A stretch of DNA of 64,000 nt from Rhodocyclaceae bacterium. Its GTDB lineage: Bacteria > Pseudomonadota > Gammaproteobacteria > Burkholderiales > Rhodocyclaceae. The notes beneath the pieces were generated by a model. That model did not search any database. It saw only the letters and a program-made list of their open reading frames with translations, and was not told the origin of the DNA. The stretch is from assembly GCA_030824275.1 (NCBI GenBank), contig JAVBXY010000038.1, positions 1 to 64,000 of the forward strand, read 5' to 3'. Numbering within the stretch: position 1 is the first letter of the stretch; each line of letters begins with the position of its first letter. A program made the position numbers and the translations under genes. Positions 1-7,046 of this stretch are shown piece after piece.

Positions 1-76
1 CTTGAGCCCACTCAAAGAATGACTTTTCATCAAGGTACGACCAGTACCGGATTGGGGATGTATCAATTTTGATCAT
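1..76 (-). CDS. Partial gene-cassette protein, fifth cassette of the integron
   Basis: An ATG at 76 opens a reading frame that runs leftwards off the window edge; the visible N-terminus reads MIKIDTSPIRYWSYLDEKSF and continues without stop for 25 codons. It lies immediately beyond the fourth attC, in the same orientation as the other cassette genes, which is where the next cassette gene should start. I do not recognise the family from 25 residues. The mixed composition (Tyr, Trp, Phe, Lys) looks like genuine protein, and a weak purine-rich stretch precedes the ATG. Call rests on position and frame, so it is tentative. Confidence 0.45.
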   Translation of the reverse strand, partial: MIKIDTSPIRYWSYLDEKSFFEWAQ

Positions 77-111
77 CGGAAATTGCTACCCATGGTCATA
101 TCGTTTCTGAG

Positions 112-184
112 GCCCAACGTAGAGCTGAGGGGCGCGCCGCCGGCATTATCGGCGGAGCGTCCCTCTCAAGCGCAGGGTTGGGCG
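112..184 (-). other. attC recombination site of cassette 4
   Basis: The outer inverted core sites are visible: GCCCAAC at 112-118 and GTTGGGC at 177-183, with the typical ACGTTGGGC end in cassette orientation (minus strand). Between them lies an imperfect palindrome whose centre can fold as CCGCCG / CGGCGG around an AT-rich loop. Length about 73 bp, normal for attC. It closes the cassette carrying the gene at 190-552. Confidence 0.9.
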
Positions 185-189
185 ACATT

Positions 190-552
190 TCAGTCTGAAC
201 TGCCATCGCCCCCTCCATCGTGAGACGGTGTTGAATCTGTTGATCCGCCGTCGTGTGAAACGTCATCAGCGGCGCCAGAAGCGGAATGAATGAATACAGC
301 TAGGATGAATGGTTCAAGTAAGGGAATCCAGCCCGGACGACGTTTTCGTTCTTCGGGGCCAAGCATGCTTAGAACGAAAGCTACTCCGACAATGGGCAAC
401 AACCAGACCATCGCGAACTGCGCAAGCTTTTGGCCTCGGGTGAAATACGTTGCATTGCGCAGATGCCATGAGGCTACGGCAGCAGAGTAGACGTAGAACA
501 GCACCAGCAGCGCAATGAGCAGCCAAACGAGGTATGGGAGTGCGTGGCTCAT
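190..552 (-). CDS. Cassette-encoded small membrane protein
   Basis: 120-residue protein with two predicted membrane helices: residues about 6-28 (PYLVWLLIALLVLFYVY) and about 43-65 (MVWLLPIVGVAFVLSML). A basic stretch follows (EERKRRPGW), and the C-terminal tail is rich in Ser, Asp, Gly and His. I chose ATG at 552; a longer version would need a TTG inside the attC core of the preceding cassette. It fills cassette 4 between attC sites 112-184 and 556-643. No enzymatic motif is visible and I cannot name a family. Cassette genes of this kind often lack their own promoter and depend on transcription from the attI side. Confidence 0.7.
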   Translation of the reverse strand: MSHALPYLVWLLIALLVLFYVYSAAVASWHLRNATYFTRGQKLAQFAMVWLLPIVGVAFVLSMLGPEERKRRPGWIPLLEPFILAVFIHSASGAADDVSHDGGSTDSTPSHDGGGDGSSD

Positions 553-555
553 GAC

Positions 556-643
556 GCCCAACGTTCAAGGTGACCGGCGCTGCGCGGCTTTATCGCGCAG
601 CGTCCAGAGAGCGAAGCGAACGGGGTCGACCGCAGGGTTGGGC
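556..643 (-). other. attC recombination site of cassette 3
   Basis: Core sites GCCCAAC at 556-562 and GTTGGGC at 637-643 bound an 88-bp imperfect palindrome. Its centre folds as GCTGCGCG / CGCGCAGC around a GCTTTAT loop. The orientation is the same as the neighbouring attC sites. Confidence 0.9.
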
Positions 644-646
644 GTC

Positions 647-1042
647 TTACGATTTGCATGATGCGTTGCTACTTTCATTTACTGCGCACCGTAGAACAAT
701 GCGCTCGATGGCCGGGCCTGTCCTTAACTCCCAAATCGGCAACCAATGTCCTTCCAGTTGAGCACACACGACATGTTGCCGCACGAGAACGGCATACCTT
801 TCGGACTGCTGTGGGACGTACTTAGCGGAGAAGGAAAACTGTCCCATTTCATTTGTGACCGACTCGGTGAACGCCGAAAGGCACGGTTGTTTGTCGTTCG
901 CGGGTGAGAGAACGAAGCGCATAGATATCCCGTTCACGGGAGAGCTGCCGCGGTGAAGGGTTCCAGTCACGGTTTGCGTGTATGGCGCCGGCGCAGAGCA
1001 ACCTGCTGTTGCAGCGAGTACGGCTAGGGCTAGGAGCCTCAT
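647..1042 (-). CDS. Cassette-encoded putative lipoprotein
   Basis: 131 residues. The N-terminus MRLLALAVLAATAGC has the positive charge, hydrophobic stretch and Cys of a lipoprotein signal; the box before Cys is T-A-G, slightly off consensus, so lipidation is probable rather than certain. The mature part (TVTGTLHRGSSPVNG... GQFSFSA) resembles a small carboxypeptidase-regulatory-like or transthyretin-type beta fold, but I cannot assign a family. It would sit in the periplasm on the inner or outer membrane. The stop codon lies only a few bases from attC 556-643, so the gene fills its cassette. Confidence 0.7.
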   Translation of the reverse strand: MRLLALAVLAATAGCSAPAPYTQTVTGTLHRGSSPVNGISMRFVLSPANDKQPCLSAFTESVTNEMGQFSFSAKYVPQQSERYAVLVRQHVVCAQLEGHWLPIWELRTGPAIERIVLRCAVNESSNASCKS

Positions 1043-1051
1043 GTTCTAGAC

Positions 1052-1123
1052 GCCCAACGTAAAAGTGAGCGGACCGGAGGCGGAATCATCGCCGGAGGGT
1101 CGCGCTCGACTGCCGGGTTCGGC
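1052..1123 (-). other. attC recombination site of cassette 2
   Basis: Core sites GCCCAAC at 1052-1058 and GTTCGGC at 1117-1123 bound a 72-bp imperfect palindrome with a central GGCG / CGCC pairing around GAATCAT. In cassette orientation the site ends ACGTTGGGC, like its neighbours. Confidence 0.88.
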
Positions 1124-1149
1124 ATACACGCGGCGAGTGGTGGCGGCAA

Positions 1150-1301
1150 TGCACGAAGACCTTTGCGACGTGCTGCGCGAACACGGTAAGGACTCGGCGG
1201 AGTATGCGAAACAACTTGACCGAGCAAGCCATATTTTGCGCGGCTCATTGCCAGAACTACTGGCGGGGTTTCTCGACTATTCATCTTCCTCGCCACGGTG
1301 A
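1150..1301 (+). CDS. Possible small protein in reverse orientation within cassette 2
   Basis: An ATG at 1150 opens a 50-residue frame (MHEDLCDVLREHGKDSAEYA..., helical, charged) in the 153 bp that the main gene of cassette 2 leaves free. It runs opposite to all other cassette genes and overlaps the end of the gene at 1277-1603 by about 25 bases. The amphipathic helical composition argues for a real protein, but there is no strong ribosome site. It could equally be chance frame in GC-rich DNA. Confidence 0.3.
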
Positions 1302-1603
1302 TGCACGGTGTCAAACCAATCGAACTGCCCGATAGTTTCAATCGCGGCGGCGAACAGCTTTCTTTCAGTGTCGTCACCGAAGGAGACCTCGCGGGTGAAC
1401 TTGAAGGAGCAGATACATGCCTTTGAGTCGTAGAAGGCTTCTTCAACAGCGTCAGCAACCCCGGCCAGTGCGGCCTTTTGCGCGAACGACAACAATTCAA
1501 TCAACTCGCCTGCCTTGGAGTAACGACTGATGAGATTTATCCCGAATGCGGAAACGCTTCCAGGCTCAACCTGGTGTGCTTTTTCATCGAAGTACGAGGT
1601 CAT
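1277..1603 (-). CDS. Cassette-encoded hypothetical acidic protein
   Basis: 108 residues, acidic, no signal peptide or membrane helix; ends in EEDE. The start is well supported: AAGGAG lies six bases before ATG at 1603, one of the clearest ribosome sites in the array, which suggests efficient translation. I see no catalytic motif and no recognisable family. It is the only clear forward gene of cassette 2, between attC 1052-1123 and attC 1625-1690. Confidence 0.7.
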   Translation of the reverse strand: MTSYFDEKAHQVEPGSVSAFGINLISRYSKAGELIELLSFAQKAALAGVADAVEEAFYDSKACICSFKFTREVSFGDDTERKLFAAAIETIGQFDWFDTVHHRGEEDE

Positions 1604-1624
1604 GCGATCTCCTTGGTTGTGGGT

Positions 1625-1690
1625 GCCGAACGTAGAAGTGAGCGGCCTGCGCGGCTTTTCGCGCAGGTCAGCTCGACTGCCGGGTTGGGC
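1625..1690 (-). other. attC recombination site of cassette 1
   Basis: Core sites GCCGAAC at 1625-1631 and GTTGGGC at 1684-1690 enclose a 66-bp palindrome with a strong central stem, CCTGCGCG / CGCGCAGG. This is the attC of the cassette nearest the integrase, the most recently inserted one under the usual attI insertion model. Confidence 0.88.
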
Positions 1691-1705
1691 GGCGGTGGAC
1701 AGTGC

Positions 1706-2236
1706 CTAGAATGGAATGTCTTCATCGCCGGTTGAATCAGGGCGTTGATCGAGAGTGCGTTCGCGGAGCAGCTCCTTTACCTCCGCGACCGACAGGCGCT
1801 TGCTCGCAAAAAGCGAACTCGAAGGACGCAAGTACGGCGAGAAGACTTTCATCAATATTGAACGGAAGACTTCGACATCTATTGCTGCTTCTGCGCGAGA
1901 CCAGCTTCGCGGCGGCGACCCAGGGGCCAACTCAGACTCGACAGAGAACTTGTAGATTGCGTCAAACAACGGATCAATGACTTCTTGTATCTCTTCGCCA
2001 AACAGGAATGGTGCTTCAGCCATTGATGAGAGCCAGGAAAAAGCCTCAGTACTAGACAACGAATCACCTGCGCGCACACGATCAAGGACGCCGACCGCGG
2101 TTTTGTAGATCGCAAGGCGACGGTCATAGACCACCAGCGCTCGCTCATCGAGGCGAAGGCGATATTGCTGATACGCGATGTACGCCATAGTGATCGCGAT
2201 GAGCGGAGTTAACAGTGCTTGCAGAAGCTCAGTCAT
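1706..2236 (-). CDS. Cassette-encoded membrane-anchored hypothetical protein
   Basis: 176 residues. One N-terminal membrane segment (about 4-22, LLQALLTPLIAITMAYIAY) is followed by a basic stretch (RLRLDERALVVYDRR) and a mainly helical soluble part. The pattern of a short anchor followed by YDRRLAIYK is common among uncharacterised cassette and accessory proteins; I do not know a function for it. It is the first cassette after attI and therefore the one best placed to be transcribed from a promoter in or near the integrase gene. ATG at 2236; the ribosome site is weak. Confidence 0.7.
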   Translation of the reverse strand: MTELLQALLTPLIAITMAYIAYQQYRLRLDERALVVYDRRLAIYKTAVGVLDRVRAGDSLSSTEAFSWLSSMAEAPFLFGEEIQEVIDPLFDAIYKFSVESELAPGSPPRSWSRAEAAIDVEVFRSILMKVFSPYLRPSSSLFASKRLSVAEVKELLRERTLDQRPDSTGDEDIPF

Positions 2237-2244
2237 AGACGGAA

Positions 2245-2380
2245 GTTCAAGACGCCCAAACGTAAAGTCTGACGCCTAAAAGATGGAAGGTAACCCATCA
2301 AGTAGGCTGTATAAAAAAACAGTAAATGTGCTAATCTGATATTCATCAGTGACTTGGATATTTTTAGTGGGGCCTAAAAA
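2245..2380 (-). other. attI region and integrase promoter region
   Basis: This non-coding stretch between the first cassette gene and the integrase is where attI must lie. Its cassette-side edge is marked by a core-like GCCCAAACGT at 2254-2263, with a similar GCCTAAA at 2274-2280. The core departs from GTTRRRY by one extra T, so the exact crossover point is uncertain. The region is markedly richer in A and T than its surroundings and also contains the LexA-type box and presumably the integrase promoter. Confidence 0.7.
2307..2322 (+). promoter_or_regulatory. LexA-type SOS box upstream of the integrase
   Basis: CTGTATAAAAAAACAG fits the LexA operator pattern CTGT-N8-ACAG with an AT-rich centre. 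It ends 58 bases before the integrase ATG. LexA control of integron integrases through a box of this kind is established in Vibrio and class 1 integrons. A possible -10 (TAATCT, 2332-2337) lies just downstream, but no convincing -35 is seen, so the promoter itself is not assigned. Confidence 0.75.
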
Positions 2381-3376
2381 ATGAACTCCATACCGGCGCA
2401 TTCTGAATCAGTGACGGCACCGCGTCTTCTGGATCAAGTACGAGGGAAAATTCGCCTCAAGCACTACAGCCTTCGTACCGAGCAGACTTACGTGAATTGG
2501 ATTAAACGATTTATTCGGCATTTTGACAAGCGGCATCCCCGTGAGATGGGGGCGGCCGAGATTGAGGCTTTTCTGACCGATCTGGCTGTGCGTGGTCGCG
2601 TTGCCGCGTCGACTCAGAATCAGGCCAAAAGCGCGCTGCTGTTCCTGTACAAGGAAGTACTTGAGGTCGATTTGCCATGGCTGGATGGTATTGAAAGCGC
2701 GAAGGCACCCAAGCGTTTGCCGGTGGTGCTGACGCGGGACGAGGCGCGGGCAGTTCTGGCGCACTTATCCGGGACGCATTGGTTAATCGCGAGCTTGCTT
2801 TATGGCACGGGGCTACGTCTTATGGAGTGCCTGCGCCTTCGAGTGAAGGACGTCGAGTTTTCTCGTGGCGAGATTCTGGTGCGCGATGGCAAGGGCTTCA
2901 AGGATCGCATTACCCTGTTGCCGGTCTCGGTGGCGAAGCCGCTGGAGGAGCATCTTTTGAAGGTGCGGGCGCTGCATGAGCGGGATATCGCCGACGGCGG
3001 TGGGGAGGTGTTCCTGCCTTATGCGCTTTCCCGCAAGTATCCGGGCGCTGGTCGTGAGTGGGGCTGGCAGTTCGTGTTTCCATCAGGGGGGCTGTCGACC
3101 GATCCGCGCGATGGCATGGTGCGCCGTCATCACTTGCAGGATCAGGCTGTACAGCGCGCGATGAAGCAGGCGGTGCGCGATGCCGGCATCGTCAAGCCCG
3201 CAACACCGCATACGCTGCGCCATTCCTTTGCCACTCATCTGCTCGAAGGCGGTTATGACATCCGTACGGTACAGGAGCTGCTGGGCCATTCGGACGTCTC
3301 CACCACCATGATCTACACCCATGTGCTGAACAAAGGTGGGCGAGGCGTGGTCAGTCCGCTCGACAGAGCGGGCTGA
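2381..3376 (+). CDS. intI: Integron integrase (site-specific tyrosine recombinase)
   Basis: 331 residues, full length for IntI. It catalyses attI x attC and attC x attC recombination. The N-terminal SAM-like domain (about 17-100, [21 protein letters not shown]...) is followed by the catalytic domain. All active-site residues are present at IntI1-like positions: R146 (GTGLRLMEC), K171, H277 and R280 (TPHTLRHSF), H303 (LLGH) and Y312 (TMIYTHV). The IntI-specific insert is present at about 213-250 ([20 protein letters not shown]), which separates it from XerC/XerD. It faces away from the cassette array, the normal integron arrangement. ATG at 2381 follows a GTGGGG stretch. The enzyme looks active, and a LexA-type box upstream predicts SOS induction. 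Confidence 0.97.
   Translation: MNSIPAHSESVTAPRLLDQVRGKIRLKHYSLRTEQTYVNWIKRFIRHFDKRHPREMGAAEIEAFLTDLAVRGRVAASTQNQAKSALLFLYKEVLEVDLPWLDGIESAKAPKRLPVVLTRDEARAVLAHLSGTHWLIASLLYGTGLRLMECLRLRVKDVEFSRGEILVRDGKGFKDRITLLPVSVAKPLEEHLLKVRALHERDIADGGGEVFLPYALSRKYPGAGREWGWQFVFPSGGLSTDPRDGMVRRHHLQDQAVQRAMKQAVRDAGIVKPATPHTLRHSFATHLLEGGYDIRTVQELLGHSDVSTTMIYTHVLNKGGRGVVSPLDRAG
3341..3376 (+). repeat. 36-bp direct repeat, copy 1 (3' end of intI)
   Basis: The last 36 bases of the integrase gene, encoding [11 protein letters not shown] and the stop, recur at 3435-3470 with one mismatch (35 of 36). The two copies are 94 bases apart. Confidence 0.95.
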
Positions 3377-3395
3377 GATGAAGCACTGCTTCATC
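3377..3395. repeat. Perfect 9-bp inverted repeat
   Basis: GATGAAGCACTGCTTCATC: two 9-base arms around a single C, directly after the integrase stop. It could be a protein-binding palindrome; the one-base spacer makes an RNA hairpin unlikely. It is not followed by a T-run, so it is not a canonical terminator. Confidence 0.6.
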
Positions 3396-3470
3396 AACGA
3401 CGAGCCGGCGAGCTGTGCAAAGCGAGCCGTGGACCGAGGCGTGGTCAGTCCGCTCGACAGGGCGGGCTGA
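3378..3470 (+). CDS. Possible 30-residue peptide ending in the integrase C-terminus
   Basis: An ATG one base after the integrase stop opens a 30-codon frame, MKHCFINDEPASCAKRAVDR then [10 protein letters not shown]. The last ten residues repeat the integrase C-terminus because of the 36-bp direct repeat, in the same frame. It may be the relic of a second integrase end, a recombination product, or a translated leader of dnaE2. No homology is known to me. Confidence 0.3.
   Translation: MKHCFINDEPASCAKRAVDRGVVSPLDRAG
3435..3470 (+). repeat. 36-bp direct repeat, copy 2
   Basis: Second copy of the integrase 3' end, differing at one base (GACAGGG in place of GACAGAG). It lies 17 bases before the dnaE2 start codon. 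Confidence 0.95.
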
Positions 3471-3487
3471 TAGCTGCGGGAGGCGCC

Positions 3488-6400
3488 ATGCTCCCCGATT
3501 ACGCTGAACTCCACTGCCTGTCCAACTTCAGCTTCCTGCGCGGGGCGTCGCACGCGGACGAGCTGGTGGGGCGTGCCGCCGCCTTGGGTTACGGGGCGCT
3601 GGCGATCACCGATGAATGCAGTTTTGCTGGCAGCGTGCGGGCGCATCTGGCGGCGAAGGAGCTGGGGCTGCCGCTGATCCACGGCACCGAGTTGCGCCTG
3701 GCCTGCGGCATGAAGCTGGTGCTGCTGGCCTGCAATCGGGCCGGTTACGGCAATCTGTCGGCGCTGGTGACATTGGGCCGGCGACGGGGGGAGAAGGGGG
3801 CTTACCACCTGACGCGGGGCGATCTGGCGGGCTGGAACGGAGCCGGTGTGCCGGACTGTCTTTGCCTCTGGGTCCCGTCGGCCTCGGCGACGGAAGCGGA
3901 TGCCCGCTGGCTGGCGGCGCATTTTCCCGAACGGGCCTGGATCGCGTTCGAGCGCCATCTGGCGCCGGATGATGGGGAGCGGCTGGCCCGTTTGCGCGCC
4001 CTGGGCGCGGCGGCGGGTTTGCCGCTGGTGGCGGCGGGGGACGTGCACATGCATGCCCGCTCGCGGCGGCCCTTGCAGGATGTGCTGACGGCGCTGCGCC
4101 TGAATACGATGGTGCAGGCGGCGGGCCATGCGCTGTATGCCAATGGCGAGCGCCATCTGCGTTCGCGCCTCGCCCTGGGGCGGTTGTATCCGCCGGAGCT
4201 GCTGGCGCAGACGCTGGTGGTGGCGGCGCGCTGCCGGTTCTCGCTGGACGAGTTGCGCTACGAATACCCGGACGAGATCGTGCCGCCGGGCGAGACGCCG
4301 CTGTCCTGGTTGCGCACGCTGACGCTGCGCGGCCTGGCCGGGCGTTATCCGCAGGGCGTGCCGGAGACGGTGGCGGCGCAGGTGGATCACGAGCTGGGCC
4401 TGATCGACGAGCTGGAGTACGCGCCGTATTTTCTGACCGTCCATGACATCGTGGCCTGGGCGCGGGAGCGGGAAATTCTTTGTCAGGGACGCGGCTCGGC
4501 GGCCAATTCGGCGGTGTGCTACGCGCTGGGCATCACCGGGGTGGACCCGGTGCGGGGCAATTCGCTGTTCGAGCGCTTCGTTTCGAAGGAGCGACGGGAG
4601 CCGCCGGACATCGATGTGGATTTCGAGCATCAGCGCCGCGAGGAGGTGATCCAGCACATCTACGACAAATACGGCCGCGAGCGGGCGGCGTTGGCGGCGA
4701 CGGTAATCTGCTGGCGCAGCCGGGGGGCGCTGCGCGATGCGGGGCGGGCGCTGGGGATTCCTCGCGAGGCCATCGACGCTCTGGCCGGTAACCTGGCCTG
4801 GTGGGACAGCCGCGAGGAATGGGCGGCGCGGGTGGCCGAGGTCGGCCTCGATCCGGCCAGCCCGTTGGTGCGTTTGTGGCTGCTGGTGGCAAGGCGGCTG
4901 GTGGGATTTCCACGGCATCTGTCGCAGCATGTGGGTGGTTTCGTCATCGCCCGGCATCGGCTGGATCGTCTGGTGCCGGTGGAGAACGCGGCCATGGCCG
5001 GTCGCACGGTGATCCAGTGGGACAAGGACGACATCGACGCCCTCGGCCTGATGAAGGTGGATGTGCTGGCCCTTGGCATGTTGACGGCGATCCGCAAGAT
5101 GCTCGAGTGCGTGTCCTTGCGGCGCGGCAAGCCCTTCGGCATGGGGTCGGTGCCGGCGGAAGATGCGGCCACCTACGCGATGTTGTCGCGGGCAGATGCG
5201 GTGGGCGTTTTTCAGGTCGAATCGCGGGCGCAGATGGCGATGTTGCCGCGCCTGCGGCCAAGGGAGTTCTACGATCTGGTGATCGAGGTGGCCATCGTGC
5301 GGCCTGGGCCGATCCAGGGCGGCATGGTTCATCCCTACCTGCGGCGGCGGCAGGGGCTGGAGCGGGTGGAATACCCCTCGGCGGCGGTGCAGTCGGTGCT
5401 GGAGCGGACCCTGGGTGTGCCGATCTTCCAGGAACAGGCGATGAAGCTGTCCATGGTGGCGGCGGGTTTCACGGCCGGCGAGGCGGACCAGTTGCGCCGC
5501 GCCATGGCGGCCTGGAAGCGCAAGGGCGGCCTCGGCCCCTTCCGCGAGAAATTGATCGACGGCATGCGGGCGCGCGGCTACACGGCGGAGTTTGCTGAAT
5601 CTCTTTACCGCCAGTTGCAGGGCTTCGGCGAGTACGGTTTCCCCGAATCCCATGCCGCCAGTTTTGCCCTGCTGGTGTATGTCTCGGCCTGGCTCAAGTG
5701 CCACGAGCCGTCGGCGTTTCTGGTCGGCCTGCTGAATGCGCAGCCCATGGGTTTCTACTCGGCTTCGCAACTGGTGCAGGACGCCCGTCGCCATGGTGTT
5801 GAGGTGCTGCCGGTGGATGTGACGGCCAGCGACTGGGAATGCGGCTTGACCGGTGAAGGGCTGGCAGCGGTACGCCTTGGCCTGCGGCAGATCGGCGGCC
5901 TCGGCAGCGCGGCGGGCGCGCGCATCGTCGCGGCCCGCGCCGCTGCGCCCTTCACCGACATGGCCGATCTGTCGCGGCGGGCCGGGCTGCATCGCGGCGA
6001 GCTGGATGCGCTGGCGGATGCCGATGCGCTGCGCGCCCTGGCCGGCCATCGCCGGCAGGCGGCCTGGGCGGCGGCGGCTGTGCCGATGCAGCGCGATCTG
6101 TTCGCCGGCATCGCGCCTCGCGAGGATGAGGTGGTGCTGGCACCACCGCGAGAAGGCGAGGCCATCGTCGCCGATTACCGGCGCCTGGGCCTGACGCTGG
6201 GACGGCATCCGCTGGCCTTGCTGCGCTCGCGACTGGCGACGCAGCGTTACGTGACGGCGACGGGCCTGCGCGAGTGCGGCGATGGCGCCTACGCCCGGGT
6301 GGCCGGCATCGTCACCTGCCGCCAGCGGCCGGGGACGGCGAACGGGGTGATCTTCGTCACCCTGGAAGACGAAACCGGCTGCGTGAACGTGGTGGTGTTC

Positions 6401-6580
6401 GATAAATTGGCGTCCCGCCAGCGCCGACTTTTACTCGGCAGCCGCCTGCTCGGCGTCGTTGGCCGCGTACAGGTGCAGGGCGACGGCGATCATGCGGTGG
6501 TGCATCTGGTGGCCGGTCGCCTGTTCGATCACGACGACCTGCTGGGCGCGCTGCCGACGGCGAGCCGGGATTTTCATTGA
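3488..6580 (+). CDS. dnaE2: Error-prone DNA polymerase III alpha subunit DnaE2
   Basis: 1030 residues, the usual DnaE2 length. DnaE2 performs damage-induced translesion synthesis, normally with ImuA/ImuB. Domains: PHP at about 4-200 (YAELHCLSNFSFLRGASHAD), polymerase core with the catalytic aspartates in PDIDVDF (373-379), helix-hairpin-helix region at about 750-850, and a C-terminal OB fold (RVAGIVTCRQRPGTANGVIF). It lacks the long C-terminal part of replicative DnaE1. ATG at 3488 follows GGGAGG. There is no imuA or imuB beside it; instead it follows intI by 111 bases on the same strand, so it may be read from the SOS-controlled integrase promoter. No separate LexA box was seen in the gap. 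A copy of the interspersed repeat lies within it at 6410-6432. Confidence 0.96.
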   Translation: MLPDYAELHCLSNFSFLRGASHADELVGRAAALGYGALAITDECSFAGSVRAHLAAKELGLPLIHGTELRLACGMKLVLLACNRAGYGNLSALVTLGRRRGEKGAYHLTRGDLAGWNGAGVPDCLCLWVPSASATEADARWLAAHFPERAWIAFERHLAPDDGERLARLRALGAAAGLPLVAAGDVHMHARSRRPLQDVLTALRLNTMVQAAGHALYANGERHLRSRLALGRLYPPELLAQTLVVAARCRFSLDELRYEYPDEIVPPGETPLSWLRTLTLRGLAGRYPQGVPETVAAQVDHELGLIDELEYAPYFLTVHDIVAWAREREILCQGRGSAANSAVCYALGITGVDPVRGNSLFERFVSKERREPPDIDVDFEHQRREEVIQHIYDKYGRERAALAATVICWRSRGALRDAGRALGIPREAIDALAGNLAWWDSREEWAARVAEVGLDPASPLVRLWLLVARRLVGFPRHLSQHVGGFVIARHRLDRLVPVENAAMAGRTVIQWDKDDIDALGLMKVDVLALGMLTAIRKMLECVSLRRGKPFGMGSVPAEDAATYAMLSRADAVGVFQVESRAQMAMLPRLRPREFYDLVIEVAIVRPGPIQGGMVHPYLRRRQGLERVEYPSAAVQSVLERTLGVPIFQEQAMKLSMVAAGFTAGEADQLRRAMAAWKRKGGLGPFREKLIDGMRARGYTAEFAESLYRQLQGFGEYGFPESHAASFALLVYVSAWLKCHEPSAFLVGLLNAQPMGFYSASQLVQDARRHGVEVLPVDVTASDWECGLTGEGLAAVRLGLRQIGGLGSAAGARIVAARAAAPFTDMADLSRRAGLHRGELDALADADALRALAGHRRQAAWAAAAVPMQRDLFAGIAPREDEVVLAPPREGEAIVADYRRLGLTLGRHPLALLRSRLATQRYVTATGLRECGDGAYARVAGIVTCRQRPGTANGVIFVTLEDETGCVNVVVFDKLASRQRRLLLGSRLLGVVGRVQVQGDGDHAVVHLVAGRLFDHDDLLGALPTASRDFH
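6410..6432 (-). repeat. Interspersed repeat copy inside dnaE2
   Basis: 22 of 23 bases match the consensus (A-run plus GTCGGCGCTGGCGGGACGG, read on the minus strand). In dnaE2 it encodes SRQRRLL and includes a TTA leucine codon, which is rare in DNA of this composition. Confidence 0.8.
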
Positions 6581-6599
6581 GTATCTGCAATCCACTAGA

Positions 6600-6625
6600 A
6601 AACAAAAAAGCGCCCGAAGGCGCTT
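6600..6625 (-). terminator. Intrinsic terminator, minus strand
   Basis: AAGCGCC - CGAA - GGCGCTT (6608-6625) forms a 7-bp stem. Read on the minus strand it is followed by six T and further T-rich sequence; on the plus strand there is no T-run. No minus-strand gene ends here now. It may be the original terminator of tRNA-Ser, separated from the tRNA by the inserted element. Confidence 0.7.
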
Positions 6626-6638
6626 GATTGATATGTCT

Positions 6639-6651
6639 GTGGCGGAGAGGG
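6639..6651. repeat. 13-bp duplicate of the tRNA-Ser 3' end (putative att site)
   Basis: GTGGCGGAGAGGG is identical, and in the same orientation, to 7781-7793, the very 3' end of tRNA-Ser. Direct repeats of a tRNA 3' end are the usual footprint of tyrosine-recombinase integration. The stretch 6652-6794 between this site and the next gene holds nothing else I can identify. Confidence 0.6.
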
Positions 6652-6794
6652 CCCTGGAGTCCGACAGCAAAGCCCATCGAGCAGCTGGCGATGCTGGCCG
6701 GGATGAAGTATCCAGGGCAGCGGCTGGAGTTGATGGCTTTCGTGGCGCTGATTCACTCAAAACCGGCTCAAAACGGTTGAGTTAGACTTGCCAT

Positions 6795-7046
6795 ATGGAA
6801 TACACATTGAGCAAGCATGCACAGGACGCCATTCGGGAGCGGGAAATCCGTCTCGAGTGGGTTTCCGAGGCAATGGCGCATCCCACCATGACCGAGGACG
6901 ACCCTGACGACCCGGAATTGCGGCATATCTTGCGGCCGATAGCCGATTTCGGCTATCGTGTCTTGCGCGTGATCTTTAATCAGACCAAGAACCCGCCCCA
7001 TGTCGTCACGGTCTACTTTGATCGCACCATGAAAGGCAAGCTATGA
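6795..7046 (+). CDS. DUF4258 domain protein, toxin-like
   Basis: 83 residues. The pattern SKHAQDAIREREIRLEWVSE ... RVLRVIFN ... HVVTVYFDR matches DUF4258, small proteins with a RelE/BrnT-like look that are commonly found paired with a DUF2283 protein. Whether they act as toxins is not established. The stop overlaps the next start in ATGA (7043-7046), so the pair is translationally coupled. It lies inside the putative element between the two tRNA-Ser 3' repeats. The ribosome site is weak. Confidence 0.8.
   Translation: MEYTLSKHAQDAIREREIRLEWVSEAMAHPTMTEDDPDDPELRHILRPIADFGYRVLRVIFNQTKNPPHVVTVYFDRTMKGKL

Noticed and set aside
3083..6208. A 1041-codon open frame on the minus strand opposite dnaE2.
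   Set aside because: Arg/His/Pro/Gln-rich product without domains, wholly antisense to a clear polymerase gene; produced by GC-rich codon bias.
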